Part shown: positions 29,799 through 40,613 of the stretch, in pieces
How positions within the stretch are numbered: the stretch's first letter is position 1
Layout of the letters: each line of letters starts with the position of its first letter
NCBI GenBank assembly: GCA_002049455.2
Contig: KV918774.1
Span: forward strand, 1-64,000
Direction of reading: 5' to 3'
Source of the DNA: Porphyra umbilicalis
Lineage: Eukaryota > Rhodophyta > Bangiophyceae > Bangiales > Bangiaceae
DNA: 64,000 nt
The notes under the pieces: model-generated
What the model was told of the DNA's origin: nothing
Databases searched by the model: none
The model's input: the letters and a program-made list of their open reading frames with translations, nothing else
Translations under genes and position numbers: made by a program

Positions 29799-31661
29799 AT
29801 GAACGTCCACGACGAGGAGCACGGCGACGACATGGGGGGTGCTGTGGACCAGGACGGCCTCTCCTCGGGCCTCGCGATGCCTGTGAGCCACCATCTTCGG
29901 CTGCTGCAGTTGGCGCCACCGGACCGCGGTTGTCAGCGTCGGCGGCGACGGCACCGCGGGTCGGTTCGTGGGCGCGCGCCCAACAAGAAGCGCGACTTCA
30001 ACCTCGGGCTGCGCAACATTTTGCGCGACTACTGGGGTGTGGACGGGGAGCCGCCCGTCTTCGACGAGGTGGACTTTGAGAGCCGGTTCCGAATGCCACG
30101 CGCTGTCTTCATGCGCGTCTACAATGACATAAAGGACGAGCCGTTTTTCCGCCAACGCGTCAACGCCACCGGGCGACCCCAGGCGCATGCGCTTCAGAAG
30201 GTCGTCGCCGCGCTGCGCGTTCTTGGCAACGGCGAGCCCGCGGACCGCCCCGATGAGTACGTCCGGTTGTCGAAGTCGACCACCAATGCCGCCGTCAAGA
30301 GCTTCATCGAGTTCATCGTCAACAAGTACGAGTCGACCTACCTGCGCGCGCCGACGAACGAGGACATCACGCGCATCCTGGCGTTCAACAAGGACCGGGG
30401 CTTGCCCGGCTGTATCGGCAGCTTGGACTGCAGCCAGTGGGAGTGGCACGGCTGCCCGAAGTCGGCGGCGGGACAGCACAAGGGCTGGTCGGGCAAGCGG
30501 TCCATTGTCCTGGAGACGGTGTGCGACCACGACCTCTGGGTTTGGCACGTCTTTGCCGGCTCGCCAGGAAGCAACAACGACATCAACGTCCTCAAGGAGA
30601 GCGCTTTGTTTTCTCGTGTCGTGCGCGGCTAGTGGACGCCACGTGACTTTTCTTTTGAAGTGAACGGGCGGAGGTACACGTATCTTTACTATTTAGTCGA
30701 CGGTATCTATCCCTCTTACCTCTTTCTAGTTCGCCCCCACCAGAACCCCGGCACCCCGGAGGAGCTTGAGTTCAGAGCCGTACAAGAAGGCGCTCGCAAG
30801 GAGGTCGAGCGCCTGTACGGCACCATGTACCAGCAATTTAAGGTGGCACTCCACCCCGCGCGCCACCACAGCGTGGCGCACCTCATCCTCACGGCCAAGG
30901 CCGTGTGCATCTTGCACAACATGGTCGTGGAGGCGCGGCGGCCATCATTCGTCCACAACATTCGGCGGCATGGCGCAGATGTCGACATTGGTGGTCACGG
31001 TGGCGGCGTTGCGGGCGACGGTGAGGGCGCGGGCGCCGGTGCCGCCAATGGCGGCGACGGCAGTGACGTCGGCGGCGGTGAAGATGGTGGGGATAGTGGC
31101 GCCGGCGGCGGTGGCGGCGGCGGGGATGGTGGCGCAGGCGGCGGTGACGGCGGCGGCGGCGGCGGCGGTGGCGGCGGTGGCGGAGGTGGCGGTGGTGGCG
31201 GCAGTGGCGGCGGTGGCGGGCACGGCGGGGGTGGCCCCGCAGCCGTGGGCGGTGGTGACGCTGGCGGCGCTGGCGGCGGGGATGGTGGCGACGGCGGTGA
31301 GGATGCTGGGGAGGGTGACGCCGGCGGCGCTGGCGGCAGCGATGGTGGTGGTGCCGGCGGCGGCGGTGGGGATGGTGGCGACGGCCACGGGGGCGCTCGG
31401 GGTGGTGGCGCCGGCGACATTGGTGGCCGAGGTCGTCCGTCTGGGCCGACACGCGGACGTGTTGGTCGGGCCGCTGACGGTGTCCCAGCTGACCCTGCGC
31501 TCCAAGTTAACCATGGCATGCTTCCTCCCCCCGGTTCCTTCGCCGACCTCCTTACTTGGGTGCAGGCGACGGACCCGGCCGTCGGTATGAACTTGAAAAA
31601 GGATCTCACTGCACTTGCGTCGGCTCGCCGACAGGCACGGCGGTCACGCGCTGGCGAGTAA
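29799..31661 (+). pseudogene. PIF/Harbinger DDE transposase of H3 (one nonsense codon)
   Basis: I choose ATG 29799 (MNVHDEEHGDD), just after the minisatellite and after a TGATGCAG that could be a splice acceptor. The N-terminal basic region leads into KKRDFNLGLRNILRDYWGVDG and a DDE_4-type core: D at 30426 (GSLDCSQWEW), D at 30579 (GSNNDINVL) and E at 30807 (EVERLYG). One in-frame TAG (30630-30632) falls where the related H4 protein has Glu in G-E-W-P-P. The frame is otherwise open. After ILHNMV comes a ~150-residue Gly/Asp-rich tail and a short C-terminal helix-like segment ending at 31661. The protein would cut and join element ends at TNA sites. Confidence 0.9.
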
Positions 31662-31674
31662 TGAGGGCTCGTAT

Positions 31675-31720
31675 GTGCCTGTGGGTGTGTGTGCATGTGT
31701 GTGTGTGTTTGTTTGTCAAT
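31675..31720. repeat. TG-rich microsatellite
   Basis: Imperfect (TG)n just after the transposase stop, in the convergent intergenic gap of H3. The remaining ~500 bp of the gap up to 32231 shows no other feature. Confidence 0.7.
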
Positions 31721-32230
31721 GACTTGTTCTTTCGTCAAAGCCGCATGGCATGTTCTGTGTACCAATCGAAGTCCCCATGTCGGAGTCACGACTAGCGGCT
31801 CATGCGAATGCTGGCGGCCTGCGCCCTCGCATCGCGTATGACAGGCAAGGTGTTTTGCTCCTGCAATGCGCAACTGATGCGCTTTCCATCTCATAGGGCG
31901 TTACCAAGACAGACTTTACCCGTGCTTGACTCACGTGCGGAACGCGCCCGGCCATGATGAACAGCAGTGCGTCGCAACTGATGGCGCATACTGCAAGAAA
32001 ACACACAACAAAGCTAACAAAAGGAGCACCGCTTGCGACGCGCTAGCTCCAACACAGGCATGCGACTGCACCCGACCACACCAAACAAGGACAATGTGGG
32101 TGACCTGCAATGTCTTCCATCCGTCACACATGCACGTCCGCCGCACTAGAGTCACTGGCACACAGCAACGTCCTGCGGCATGCGTCTCACAATCACTCCA
32201 GAGGTCAAACCCTCCGCACCCCAAAGGTCC

Positions 32231-34654
32231 TCACTCATCCTCTTCATCATCAGTGACCCTCTCGTTCACAGCACCGCCGGTTCGCGCAGACACAGCGCCC
32301 GTCGTCCGGACCGTACGTCCCGCGCCGCGACTGCGCATGTCGCCACGCGCGGTACGCGCCGTGACGCTGCTCCCGCCTCCCACGTCCGGCCCAGTGAGGT
32401 CAATGGCTGCCTGGTTCTTGTCGATGCGCGCCTGCCCCACCTTGGACTTGGCCGCCATCGCGTGGCGGCCGCGCGCCAGGCGCACGCGCTCTGCAGAGCC
32501 TCTCTTGTCCAGCCCCGACGCCTCGGCCACATTGGTGGTCGCGTCGCTGTCGTTGTTTGATGTGACGACCGGCTCCTTGCCGCCCCCCGCGGCCATCGCG
32601 GCCGACGCGGCCGCAGCTGCGCTCGCGCCCGCTTCAGTGGCCGACTTGGTCGATGGCGACGCGCCCCGCACCGCGACTGCACCGCTGGCCACGGCCGCCG
32701 GCGCCGTGGCATTGATGGCCGCCATGCCGATGTTGAACATGTCCTTCCGCATGGCTTCAAAGAACGTCTTGGCCTCGTCCGTGCCCTTGTTCTCGGCCAC
32801 GTTGAAGAACGCGGCCGCCGCGCGCTTGGACTCGAGCTGCGTCCGCTTGGCAGCCTCCGAAACCATCGCCTCCATCGTCTTTCTCGAGCGCACGAGCTCC
32901 ACACCGAGGACGCCCGCGCTCTCTTGCATGTCCTCTTTGTTGTTGCGCATGCGCTCGGCCGCCTTGACGCCCATGTCCGGTCGCGTCTGGAGAGCGGGAC
33001 GCTTCCCGCGTGAGGGCTTGTCGCCGCCGCCGTTGCCATCATCGCCGCCGTCAACGTCCAGCTGACCACTAATGCCGTGAAAGCGGTCGGCGACGGCGTT
33101 GGCGTCGGCCGCCGCCCCGCTGGACTTGTCCATCTCTCTCAGCACGCGCCACATTAGAATGCACGCGCACGTCACCACGTGACCGGTCCGCTCCGCCCGC
33201 GCCTTTCCCTGCCGCTCGCGCTCGTCGTCCGAGCACGCGTCCTGCCGCACGGCTTGGTACGCCGACACGCCAGAGAAGTGGCCCGCGGCGGCGCGCACGA
33301 GGTCCTCCTCAGTCAGACCCCGCGTCAGCTGCTTCTTGTCGGACACCACCTTGAAGAAATGTGCGAAGCGCTGCACGTCGGGCGCGATCTTGCGCTCAAA
33401 CTGCGTCTGCATGGAGCCCGCCGTGCGCTCGCTCCATCGGCCCTTCAGGTCACTGGGCTTCAGGCTCTTGGGGATGCGCTCCACAAATTCCTCCTTAATG
33501 GTGTCCCAGAGACCGTCCTTCGACCAGTCCGCGCCCATGTCCGACCGCTGCGCCACCAACTTGAACGCCTCACAGAGAGCCACCTGCTCGTCGACCGTCC
33601 ACACCTTTCCCTTGCCGTTGCCAGGGCCCTTCTTCTTGGCGCCTGCGCCACCCCCGCGGCGAGGACCGCCGCTCGCGCGGCGCCCTAGGTGCTGCGGCGT
33701 CGGCGCACCGCCGGTGCTGGATGATGCGACGCTCCCGCCCGAAGACTGGTTCCACTCGCTCTCGTCACCGCCGCCAGCCCCACCAAGGTTCGACATTGTT
33801 GGTCGCGGCATCGCTCCCCGTCGGGTGCCGGCTGCTCGCTTCTCACGAGCACGGGTACGTCCCGACTTGTCCGACTCTGTGTCGTTTGGTGGACCGCGGC
33901 CGACCGGTGCGCTCTTGCCGGGCGCCCCGCCAGCACCGGCGCCAGCCTCTGACCCACTTGCGCTTCCGCGGGCAACCGGCGTGGCGGCCACCAATGTCGG
34001 CGCCACGGGGCCCGCTCCACCGGCGGAGCGCTCGTCCGATATAGCACGAAGGGCGCCAGAAGCAGCGGCTCCTCGAGACTTGTACGGCACACAGCGGTCA
34101 GACAAGATGGGAGGGTTGGGCGGAGGAGTCTTGCCAGAAGCGAGCGCGTCTTTCACACGACACTCGTGCAAGCGCCGGACGAACTCCTCGACACCGAGGT
34201 TGCTGGCGCGCCGCAGGCCCGCCAGGCGCGGGCGCCGATCAGTCCGCGCCCTCTTCGAAGGGGTTGGAGCCGCCTCGTCGACCCCAATAACGTCGCCGCC
34301 ACCCAGAGCGGCGCCAGACTTGGCCGGCGCTACCGCGTCCTCACCGGTGGTCGCTGCCGATGCAGGCAGCGACGCGCAACCGCCGGCAGCCGTGGTCGTC
34401 CCGCCCTTCTGGGACGTCGCCGCTGCAGTGTCGGTGCCTGCTGTCGCGGACGGCAGCCGCAGTGCCGCTCGCACCTCGGGAGGCGCCTCCCCGCCCGTGC
34501 CACGGGCCGTAGCAGGCTCGAGCCCAGGGGGGGGAGAAGACTCGTCCAACGGGTTGCGCACCCGCTGGTAGCGAAAGCCAGGAGGTAGAGGGGGGAGTGG
34601 GGGAAACGGCGTGGCGTCGCCATAGGCCGACTTTGAAGGGGGGGAGTCGGGCAT
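32231..34654 (-). CDS. Harbinger-associated Myb/SANT-like protein of H3
   Basis: About 807 codons from MPDSPPSKS; an in-frame ATG at 34738 is an alternative start. The N-terminal ~330 residues are disordered (Pro, Ala, Ser, Arg). A SANT/Myb-like trihelix region follows: GKVWTVDEQVALCEAFKLV, WSKDGLWDTIKEEFVERIP and LKGRWSERTAGSM. Then come a region with GLTEEDLVRAAAGHFSGVSA and a C-terminal helical segment with AAAFFNVAENKGTDEAKTFF. The order matches the shorter H4 protein (53961-55106). In PIF/Harbinger elements such proteins bind the ends and help recruit the transposase. It is convergent to the transposase. No stop is seen, so it is the best-preserved H3 gene. Confidence 0.85.
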   Translation of the reverse strand: MPDSPPSKSAYGDATPFPPLPPLPPGFRYQRVRNPLDESSPPPGLEPATARGTGGEAPPEVRAALRLPSATAGTDTAAATSQKGGTTTAAGGCASLPASAATTGEDAVAPAKSGAALGGGDVIGVDEAAPTPSKRARTDRRPRLAGLRRASNLGVEEFVRRLHECRVKDALASGKTPPPNPPILSDRCVPYKSRGAAASGALRAISDERSAGGAGPVAPTLVAATPVARGSASGSEAGAGAGGAPGKSAPVGRGPPNDTESDKSGRTRAREKRAAGTRRGAMPRPTMSNLGGAGGGDESEWNQSSGGSVASSSTGGAPTPQHLGRRASGGPRRGGGAGAKKKGPGNGKGKVWTVDEQVALCEAFKLVAQRSDMGADWSKDGLWDTIKEEFVERIPKSLKPSDLKGRWSERTAGSMQTQFERKIAPDVQRFAHFFKVVSDKKQLTRGLTEEDLVRAAAGHFSGVSAYQAVRQDACSDDERERQGKARAERTGHVVTCACILMWRVLREMDKSSGAAADANAVADRFHGISGQLDVDGGDDGNGGGDKPSRGKRPALQTRPDMGVKAAERMRNNKEDMQESAGVLGVELVRSRKTMEAMVSEAAKRTQLESKRAAAAFFNVAENKGTDEAKTFFEAMRKDMFNIGMAAINATAPAAVASGAVAVRGASPSTKSATEAGASAAAAASAAMAAGGGKEPVVTSNNDSDATTNVAEASGLDKRGSAERVRLARGRHAMAAKSKVGQARIDKNQAAIDLTGPDVGGGSSVTARTARGDMRSRGAGRTVRTTGAVSARTGGAVNERVTDDEEDE

Positions 34655-34739
34655 GGCGGCTTGCTGTGTCGCGAGACGTACGGCACAGCGACAGCAGTGG
34701 ACACACCGTCCGTCGACGGCGAAAAAGGGCGGATGCACC

Positions 34740-35956
34740 GCCGTTGTGGAACGGGCCGCAGAGAGCGGGCACGTTCAACGTACACCTTCACCCGTGCGGT
34801 CCCCGCAAGCATACAGCCGAAAGCACAGGACCTAAGTCGACTGGCATTGCTGGTTGCCCCCATGCTACCTGCCAGCGACGACTGCGGCACCGCCCCCAAT
34901 GGCCCTCCCAGGCGCACTCAGAACGGTGCGACCGGGCCACAAAAGTGTGCCGGACCCCACAAACGGCGTTCGTGGACTGCCAGATCGGATGTCCCGAGAG
35001 GCTCACACGAGCCGTCCGTTGACAGGCCCGATGCCCCACGAGACCCGTGACCCAGAGGGAGGCTGACGGTCGGTTTCCTCGACAGGCGTGCACCGTACCT
35101 CTCGATCTCGGCGCCGGACACCTGGGGGCCCGCCGTCAGCCATCACGCACTCACGAGTGAGTGGACGGTCGCACTGAGATATTGTTCACGAGGCTGTCAA
35201 GGACACCGCCCCGAAAGCCCTGGCACTGGTCCCCACGTCCCGGGGGACACACCACGGACGCTCAGGTGGACACACACGAGTGCCAATGAGACCGCCAGCG
35301 CGATCCATTTCTCAATTCTGGCCCGTCCTCGGCCCTCTGGAGGCACCCAAGGCGTCACAGGAGGAGTGACTGCGCGGTGCAATCGGTCTGACTCAGCAGA
35401 TTGGGGCAGGCACGCAGCAGAGGTGCACAGGGACGCAGCCCTTGTGCCACGCGCATGGCTCTCGAGCCACCCGTTTGCGCGGTTTGTCAGGCCACTGTGG
35501 TCGCTGGCGACGGTTCGACCGCCATGATTCAGGCTCCAACACCTTCCACAGGCTGGGGCGGTGCGACCGCAACACACGTCACGCACTCGAGCGGATTCGA
35601 TCCAGATTGGTACCGAAAGGCCTCCACGTGTCTCGCTAGATTGCCTTGATTTGGGCGGTTTGGGCTCCGTTCACACGCTTTCCGTGACATCTTCGGCACG
35701 TATTCGACGGACGCCTCTTCATTTCGATACTGGCGACGACGCTGAAACGTGTCGTCCGTTGGCAACCACGAAGTGCGGCCAACAACGTAGAGGCCAACGG
35801 CGCTCAGATCTTCGAAAGGTAGCCCACTCTGTTTCACCCATTACATTGCCCGTTGGCATCGCGTTGGCCCGTTGGCAACTGACCACTCGCAGGGCCACAC
35901 GGAGCGGTTTCATTTCACCGTTTCAGACCGTTGGCCCGACATTGGTGGGAATGCTC
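34740..35956. other. H3 A arm (subterminal region)
   Basis: Non-coding. The last ~550 bp match the A arms at 7600, 20528, 37901 and 59193, and the stretch from 34921 matches 37905-38937. It is dense in GCCAACG/CGTTGGC words near the end. Confidence 0.8.
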
Positions 35957-35959
35957 TAA

Positions 35960-36875
35960 GCCTGGGGCAGCACGACTAGAGCTCCCGCCTGCAGGCTCCC
36001 GTCCCGATCCTGGCATCGCCCCCCCCTCTCAAACACCGAGAGAGGATCTCCGATCGGGCCCGAGGGCCGGGGGACCGATACCGTGGGTTCCGGCGCTGTA
36101 CTCAATCGCCGGGGCACCCTTGGCGCTCCGTGAACCTGGGGAAGCACCACCAGAGCTCCCACCCGCAGGTTCTCGTGCCGGTGGTGTCACAGACCCACCG
36201 CCCCACGTGGTAACGTCGAGCAGCTGTCCTACGCCACAATGAGTGCCAGCACCCGACAGGACCGTCTCGGGGTGAGTACTACCCGAGAAGGCGCCTGTCG
36301 GGAAGCGAGTCTCAGACGGATCGAGGCCCGGGGGCAAGGGCTGGAACAAAGTCCGCTCCCTGCGGGCACCCGCATCCGTGGTGCCGGCACTGGTGTGGCG
36401 ATCGTCAAGCGACGATCCGCCTCCGGGGGGGTAATCTCATCCGCCCCGGCACCAGGCACCTCGACCCCAGGGGGGTCTCCATTCCCCCCCCATCGGCCAT
36501 CGACCCGGCCGGACTCAGCCAAACCTGGCGTTGCGGGGCGCCGCCCGCAGCGCTAGGCACCAAGGGGAGGAGGACCAACTAGGTTTCCCCCCGAGGCGGG
36601 CTTGCGCACCGCCACCACCCCGAGAAAGGTTGAGTTGCCTTCTTTCCCTGCTGCTCCACCAAATGCGACAACACGCTCAGCTCACCCCACCCAATTGGGG
36701 GGAGGGCGAGCCAAACCGTGTCGCCGGGCAGTCCTGTCGGGGAATACCTGCCCCGGAAGATAACCCCGAAGAGAAGACACGCACGGCGTCGACCGGGGGA
36801 AGGCGCCCCGAGCGACAAACACGAGTTGTGTGAACGGAAGTTTACTTGCCCGCGTCGAAGGCCTTGAGGCGACAC
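35960..36875 (-). pseudogene. gag: Gypsy gag N-terminus and leader, decayed
   Basis: From the H3 junction rightwards the minus strand has an open frame (about 35960-36162, GALVVLPQVHGAPRVPRR) in phase with the gag core. A repeat of the GALVVLPQ peptide within 60 residues suggests a small internal duplication. Further right, 36229-36522 is open in the same frame after stops, and other frames are partly open. The true gag start cannot be fixed. The composition is Pro/Gly/Arg-rich, as expected for a gag N-terminus. Confidence 0.5.
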
Positions 36876-36913
36876 TCGCGCCTCACCCTCTTATCCCATC
36901 CGTTTCCCTCGGA

Positions 36914-37005
36914 CCCTCGGAAACCCCTTCTCAGACACCCTCAAAGGACCCTCGGAAAATCCTCCTCAGACACCCTCAAAGGACCCTCAGAAAACCCTCC
37001 CCTCA
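36914..37005. repeat. Short tandem repeat in the gypsy leader/LTR
   Basis: About 2.5 copies of a ~36-bp unit containing CAGACACCCTCAAAGGACCC followed by TCGGAAAATCCTCC. Confidence 0.8.
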
Positions 37006-37168
37006 GGGCCCACGGGTGCCATAACCCGGAGGACGGCCGGAACTTTGAATACCGCCTTCAGTAGAGGCGGGGGAAGGGTGCTACGTGACACCCTCGCGGC
37101 GCCCCGGGGTCAGGGGCGCGGAGTAACTGAAGTCGATAATCCAAGTCGGGTTTACACAAATTTAGGCC

Positions 37169-37176
37169 CTTAAATA
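37169..37176 (-). promoter_or_regulatory. Putative TATA box of the gypsy 5' LTR
   Basis: The minus strand reads TATTTAAG within CCTATTTAAGGG, in the right place and orientation to start transcription towards gag. The LTR edges themselves are not resolved. Confidence 0.45.
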
Positions 37177-37354
37177 GGAACCCGCTCAGGGTGGTTAAGA
37201 GTCCCAAGGAAGCATTGGGATTGCGGTTGTGGTTGGTGAGCCACGAGGTGATCAGAAGTGGGTCGCCAACGGAACAATTTGAAATATGTGGTAGTTGGAC
37301 AAATTTCCGGGGAATCCGGTTCCCCGAGTGTAGGGGCCATGTGACGGACAGTCA

Positions 37355-37901
37355 CACGCGCTGCAGAAGTGCACAGGGGCGCGGCCCTCGTGCCACGCGC
37401 ATGGCTCTCGGGCCACCCGTGTGCGCGGTTCGTCAGGCCACTGTGGCCGCAGGCGACCGATCGACCGGCATGATTCAGGCTCACACACCTTCCACCACAT
37501 GAGGGGGTGCGACCGCAACACACATCACGCACTCGAGCGGATTCGATCCAGATTGGTACCGAAAAGCCTCCACGTGTCTCGCTAGATTGCCTTGATTTGG
37601 GCGGTTCCAGCTCCGTTCACACGCTTTCCGTGACATGTCGGGCACGTATTCGACGGACGCCTCTTCATTTCGATACTGGCGACGACGCTGATACGTGTCC
37701 TTTGTTGGCAACCACGATGTGCGGCCAACAAGTCGAGGCCAACGGCGCTCAGAACTTCGAAAGGTAGCCCACTCTGTTTTACCCCTTACATTCTCCGTTG
37801 GCAACGCGTTGGCCAGTTCGAAACTGACCACTCGCAGGGCCACACGTAGCGGTTTCATTTCACCGTTTCAGACCGTTGGCCCGACATTGGTGGGAATGCT
37901 C
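37355..37901. mobile_element. Partial family-1 Harbinger A end (547 bp)
   Basis: Homologous to the last ~550 bp of H3 and ends with the inverted terminus (GACATTGGTGGGAATGCTC). TCA follows it (37902-37904), and a TCA precedes the homology start (37352-37354). There is no B end. Confidence 0.7.
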
Positions 37902-37904
37902 TCA

Positions 37905-38937
37905 GAACGGTGCGACTGGGCCGCATGAGTGTGCCGGACCCCACACTAGGCGTTCGTGGACTGCCTGAGCTGATGTCCCGAGAGGATTACACGGGCGGTC
38001 CGTTGACAGGCCCGCTGCTCCACGAGACCCGTGACCCAGAGGGAGGCTGAAGGTAGGATACCTCGACAGGCATGCACCGTACCTCGCGATCTCGGCACCT
38101 GACACATGGGGGCCCGCCGTCAGCCATCACGCCTTCGCGAGTGCGTGGACGGTTGCACTGAGAGATAGTTCACGAGGCTGTTAAGGAAGCCGTCCCGAAA
38201 GCCCTGGCACTGGTCCCCACGTCCTGAGGGAAACACCACTGACGCTCAGGTGGACACACACGAGTGCGGATGAGACCGCCAGCGCGATCCATTTCTCTTT
38301 TTCGGCCCGTCATCCCTCTGGAGGCACCCAAGGCGTCACAGGCGGAGTGAATGCGCGGTGCAATCGGTCGGACTCAGCAGATGGGGGCAGGCACGCAGCA
38401 GAGGTGCACAGGGACGCAGCCCTTGTGCCACGCGCATGGCTCTCGAGCCACCCGTCTGCGCGGTTTGTCAGGCCACTGTGGCCGCTGGCGACGGTTCGAC
38501 CGCCATGATTCAGGCTCCAACACCTTCCACAGCCTGGGGCGGTGCGACCGCAACACACGTCACGCACTCGAGCGGATTCGATCCAGATTGGTACCGAAAG
38601 GCCTCCACGTGTCTCGCTAGATTGCCTTGATATGGGCGGTTCGGGCTCCGTTCACACGCTTTCCGTGCCATTTTCGGCACGTATTCGACGAATGCCGCTT
38701 CATTTCGAGACTTACGACGACGCTGTTATTCGCCCTTCGTTGGCAACCACCGACTGCGTCCAACAACGTCGAGGCCAACGGCGCTCAGAACTTCGAAAGG
38801 TAGCTCACTCTGCTTCACCCATTACATTGCCCATTGGCAATGCGTTGGCCCGTTCGCAACAGACCACTCGCAGGGCTACACGTAGCGGTTTCGTTTCACC
38901 GTATCAGACCGTTGGCCCGAATTTAGTGGGAATGCTA
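37905..38937. mobile_element. Partial family-1 Harbinger A end (1033 bp) flanked by TCA
   Basis: Homologous to 34921-35956 of H3 along its length. It starts GAACGGTGCGAC directly after TCA and ends with a mutated terminus (AATTTAGTGGGAATGCTA) followed by TCA (38938-38940). In H3 the same internal start is also preceded by TCA. Confidence 0.75.
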
Positions 38938-38940
38938 TCA

Positions 38941-40480
38941 TACCACTCTCCCCCCCCCCACCGCCAGCGGTGCGCCGCCTCCCTCCCGCGCCGTGATAGC
39001 ACCGTCAACGGCGTTTTACAGCCATGGACCTGCCGTCCGCCATCGCCTACGGCGGCAGCCAGTGCCAGTGACGGCCGCGCGGGCGCCGCCCGCTCTGGCT
39101 GTTGGCGGCGACCGCACCCGCGCCAGCGACGGCCGCCGCGCCCGTCCCTGCGCCGACAGCGGCAAGATTCCCGTCCGTGTCCGCACCGCCGCGGTCGCGG
39201 CCGCCGCACGTGGCGCCCCGCAGCGTGGCGCCAGTCGACGACGCTGCGTCGGCGGCGGCGGCGCCGCTAGCACTGTGCGTCGCCCGTCTCCACGCCGTGG
39301 CCGTCCGTCGTCCGCCTCGCAGTGGGGGGGGCACCCGCGCGGCGGCCGCATCGGCCGGAGGCGTCGTCAGGCCACGCCTGGCAAGTGCAGCCGCGGCGGG
39401 GGCCGCGAGTGGCTTGCCATCCATGGCAGCATGATGGTGCACTCCTCTACGCACGCGAACAGCACTTTCATGAACCATCATCACATACTGAGAAACACCA
39501 CGAAAAGTATAACAATTTTTCGCAGACTTGTAGCAAAGTTAACAGTAAGACCACGAGTGTACGCTGGAATCGACCGATGCGCGCAAGACCTGGCAGTGCC
39601 CTTGATACATGAGCACAGATCCCTCGCCTCAGAGCGACCCGGACTTTTCGAGTTTGCTGAGAATGATCATCTTTCGGAGAACGGCTGTACTAGCAGACCT
39701 CGCACACGACTTCTTCATGTTGTTTCTTCCACGCTCGATGATATCGTATCGCACGTCACACTATGTACAATTGTTGTCGTGAAGATGCGCGCGGCGAGGA
39801 CAGTCCCCAGCCAGGCGGCTTGCCTAAAGTAGGTTTCGATGGCAGGCACAGGCGCGGGCGAGTTCTCTGCGGTGCACACCCAGTGCCGGAGCCAACCCCG
39901 CGCGCACCGCTCTCGCGGCCCTCGCCCCGCCCCAAGCCGCGGCATATCAGTCCTGTTTCTGACACCGTGGCTCGGCGGAGCGCTGGCAGTGCCGGGTGGC
40001 TGTTCATGCCAAAACCTGTGAGCGAGCCGTATACGGCGTGGGTTGCCCCACCCCGAACTGTCGATCATCCGTCGGCCTTCTGGGCGGCTTCGCGCCACCA
40101 GCCCCAAACATTGCATGCACACAAAGCGCCTCACCACCGCGCCACCAGAGCAGCAATACTTTTTCCTGAAGCGTCCGGACACACGCAGCACCAGTCTCTG
40201 AGGCCTATGCATAACTTTGCCGCCGCCCCTACCGCAGAGCAGAGTAACAGATGTAGATGTCAGCAAGCAGCGGCAGGTGCCGCCGTTGTCGGTAGCATAC
40301 AACCAAGCTGTGGCAACCATGCAGCGGCGGCGACCAGCTGGCGTCGGCGAGGAGGTAGCGGTATTTTGCTGCGGGGGCGGAGACAATGGCAGCGGGGCAG
40401 AGATACGGGCACGGGCAGTGACAGCGACGAGGATGGTCCGAAGGTGCCAAGCTCACACCTGCTGCCGAGATGGATGTCCT
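38941..40480. other. Region without a supported gene
   Basis: 38941-39450 is GC-rich with open low-complexity frames. 39450-40480 is more ordinary. A minus-strand ORF (40386-39715) has no recognisable domain. At 39675-39687 the sequence GGAGAACGGCTG followed by TA matches the end of the fold-back element at 40482-40613 and may be one end of a related insertion; no partner end is seen. Confidence 0.5.
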
Positions 40481-40481
40481 A

Positions 40482-40613
40482 GAGCCGTTCTCCCAAAAAT
40501 CTCGCACTCCAACAGTTGCAGAATAGTTCCAAACCGGCCTCCACGACCCCGCAGAGGCCGATTTGGAACTCTTTTGCAACAGTTGGAGTGCGGGATTTTT
40601 GGGAGAACGGCTG
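40482..40613. mobile_element. 132-bp fold-back MITE
   Basis: Two ~60-bp arms are nearly complementary over their whole length around a ~12-nt loop. The outer ends are GAGCCGTTCTCCCAAAAATC and, inverted, CAGCCGTTCTCCCAAAAATC. TA is present on both sides (40480-40481 and 40614-40615), fitting a Tc1/mariner-type MITE. Confidence 0.85.

Larger units (their letters stand above)
14630..35956 (+). mobile_element. H3: coding PIF/Harbinger element carrying a nested copia
   Basis: Ends are GAGCATTCCCAACAATGTC on the left (B end) and its inverted relative on the right (A end), with TSD TAA at 14627-14629 and 35957-35959. Subtracting the copia (14937-25842) and one AAGTG leaves about 10.4 kb. In order: B arm with palindrome, minisatellite, transposase (+), Myb/SANT gene (-), A arm. 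It is inserted in gypsy gag, and removing it restores an in-frame gag junction. The transposase has one nonsense codon, so this copy is probably no longer self-sufficient, but it encodes both proteins expected for the superfamily. Confidence 0.9.
3807..37354 (-). mobile_element. Ty3/gypsy chromovirus-like retrotransposon, heavily interrupted
   Basis: Reading right to left on the minus strand: 5' leader/LTR region (about 37.3-36.9 kb), decayed gag N-terminus (36.5-35.96 kb), H3 insertion, gag core (14629-13451), CCHC knuckle (near 13.17 kb), protease start (12.9-12.67 kb), hAT2, a short protease stretch (11898-11855), H1, then protease end, RT, RNase H, integrase and chromodomain-like tail down to 3944. 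Each junction reads in frame once the insert and one TSD are removed. The 5' LTR is only roughly delimited. No matching 3' LTR is found between 3806 and 3944, so it may lie beyond the left edge, outside the antisense ORF, or be lost. RT carries stops and a frameshift, so the copy is dead. Confidence 0.85.

Noticed and set aside
36990-37040. Gypsy primer-binding site near GGTTATGGCACCC
   Set aside because: LTR boundary is not resolved and the match to a tRNA is poor.
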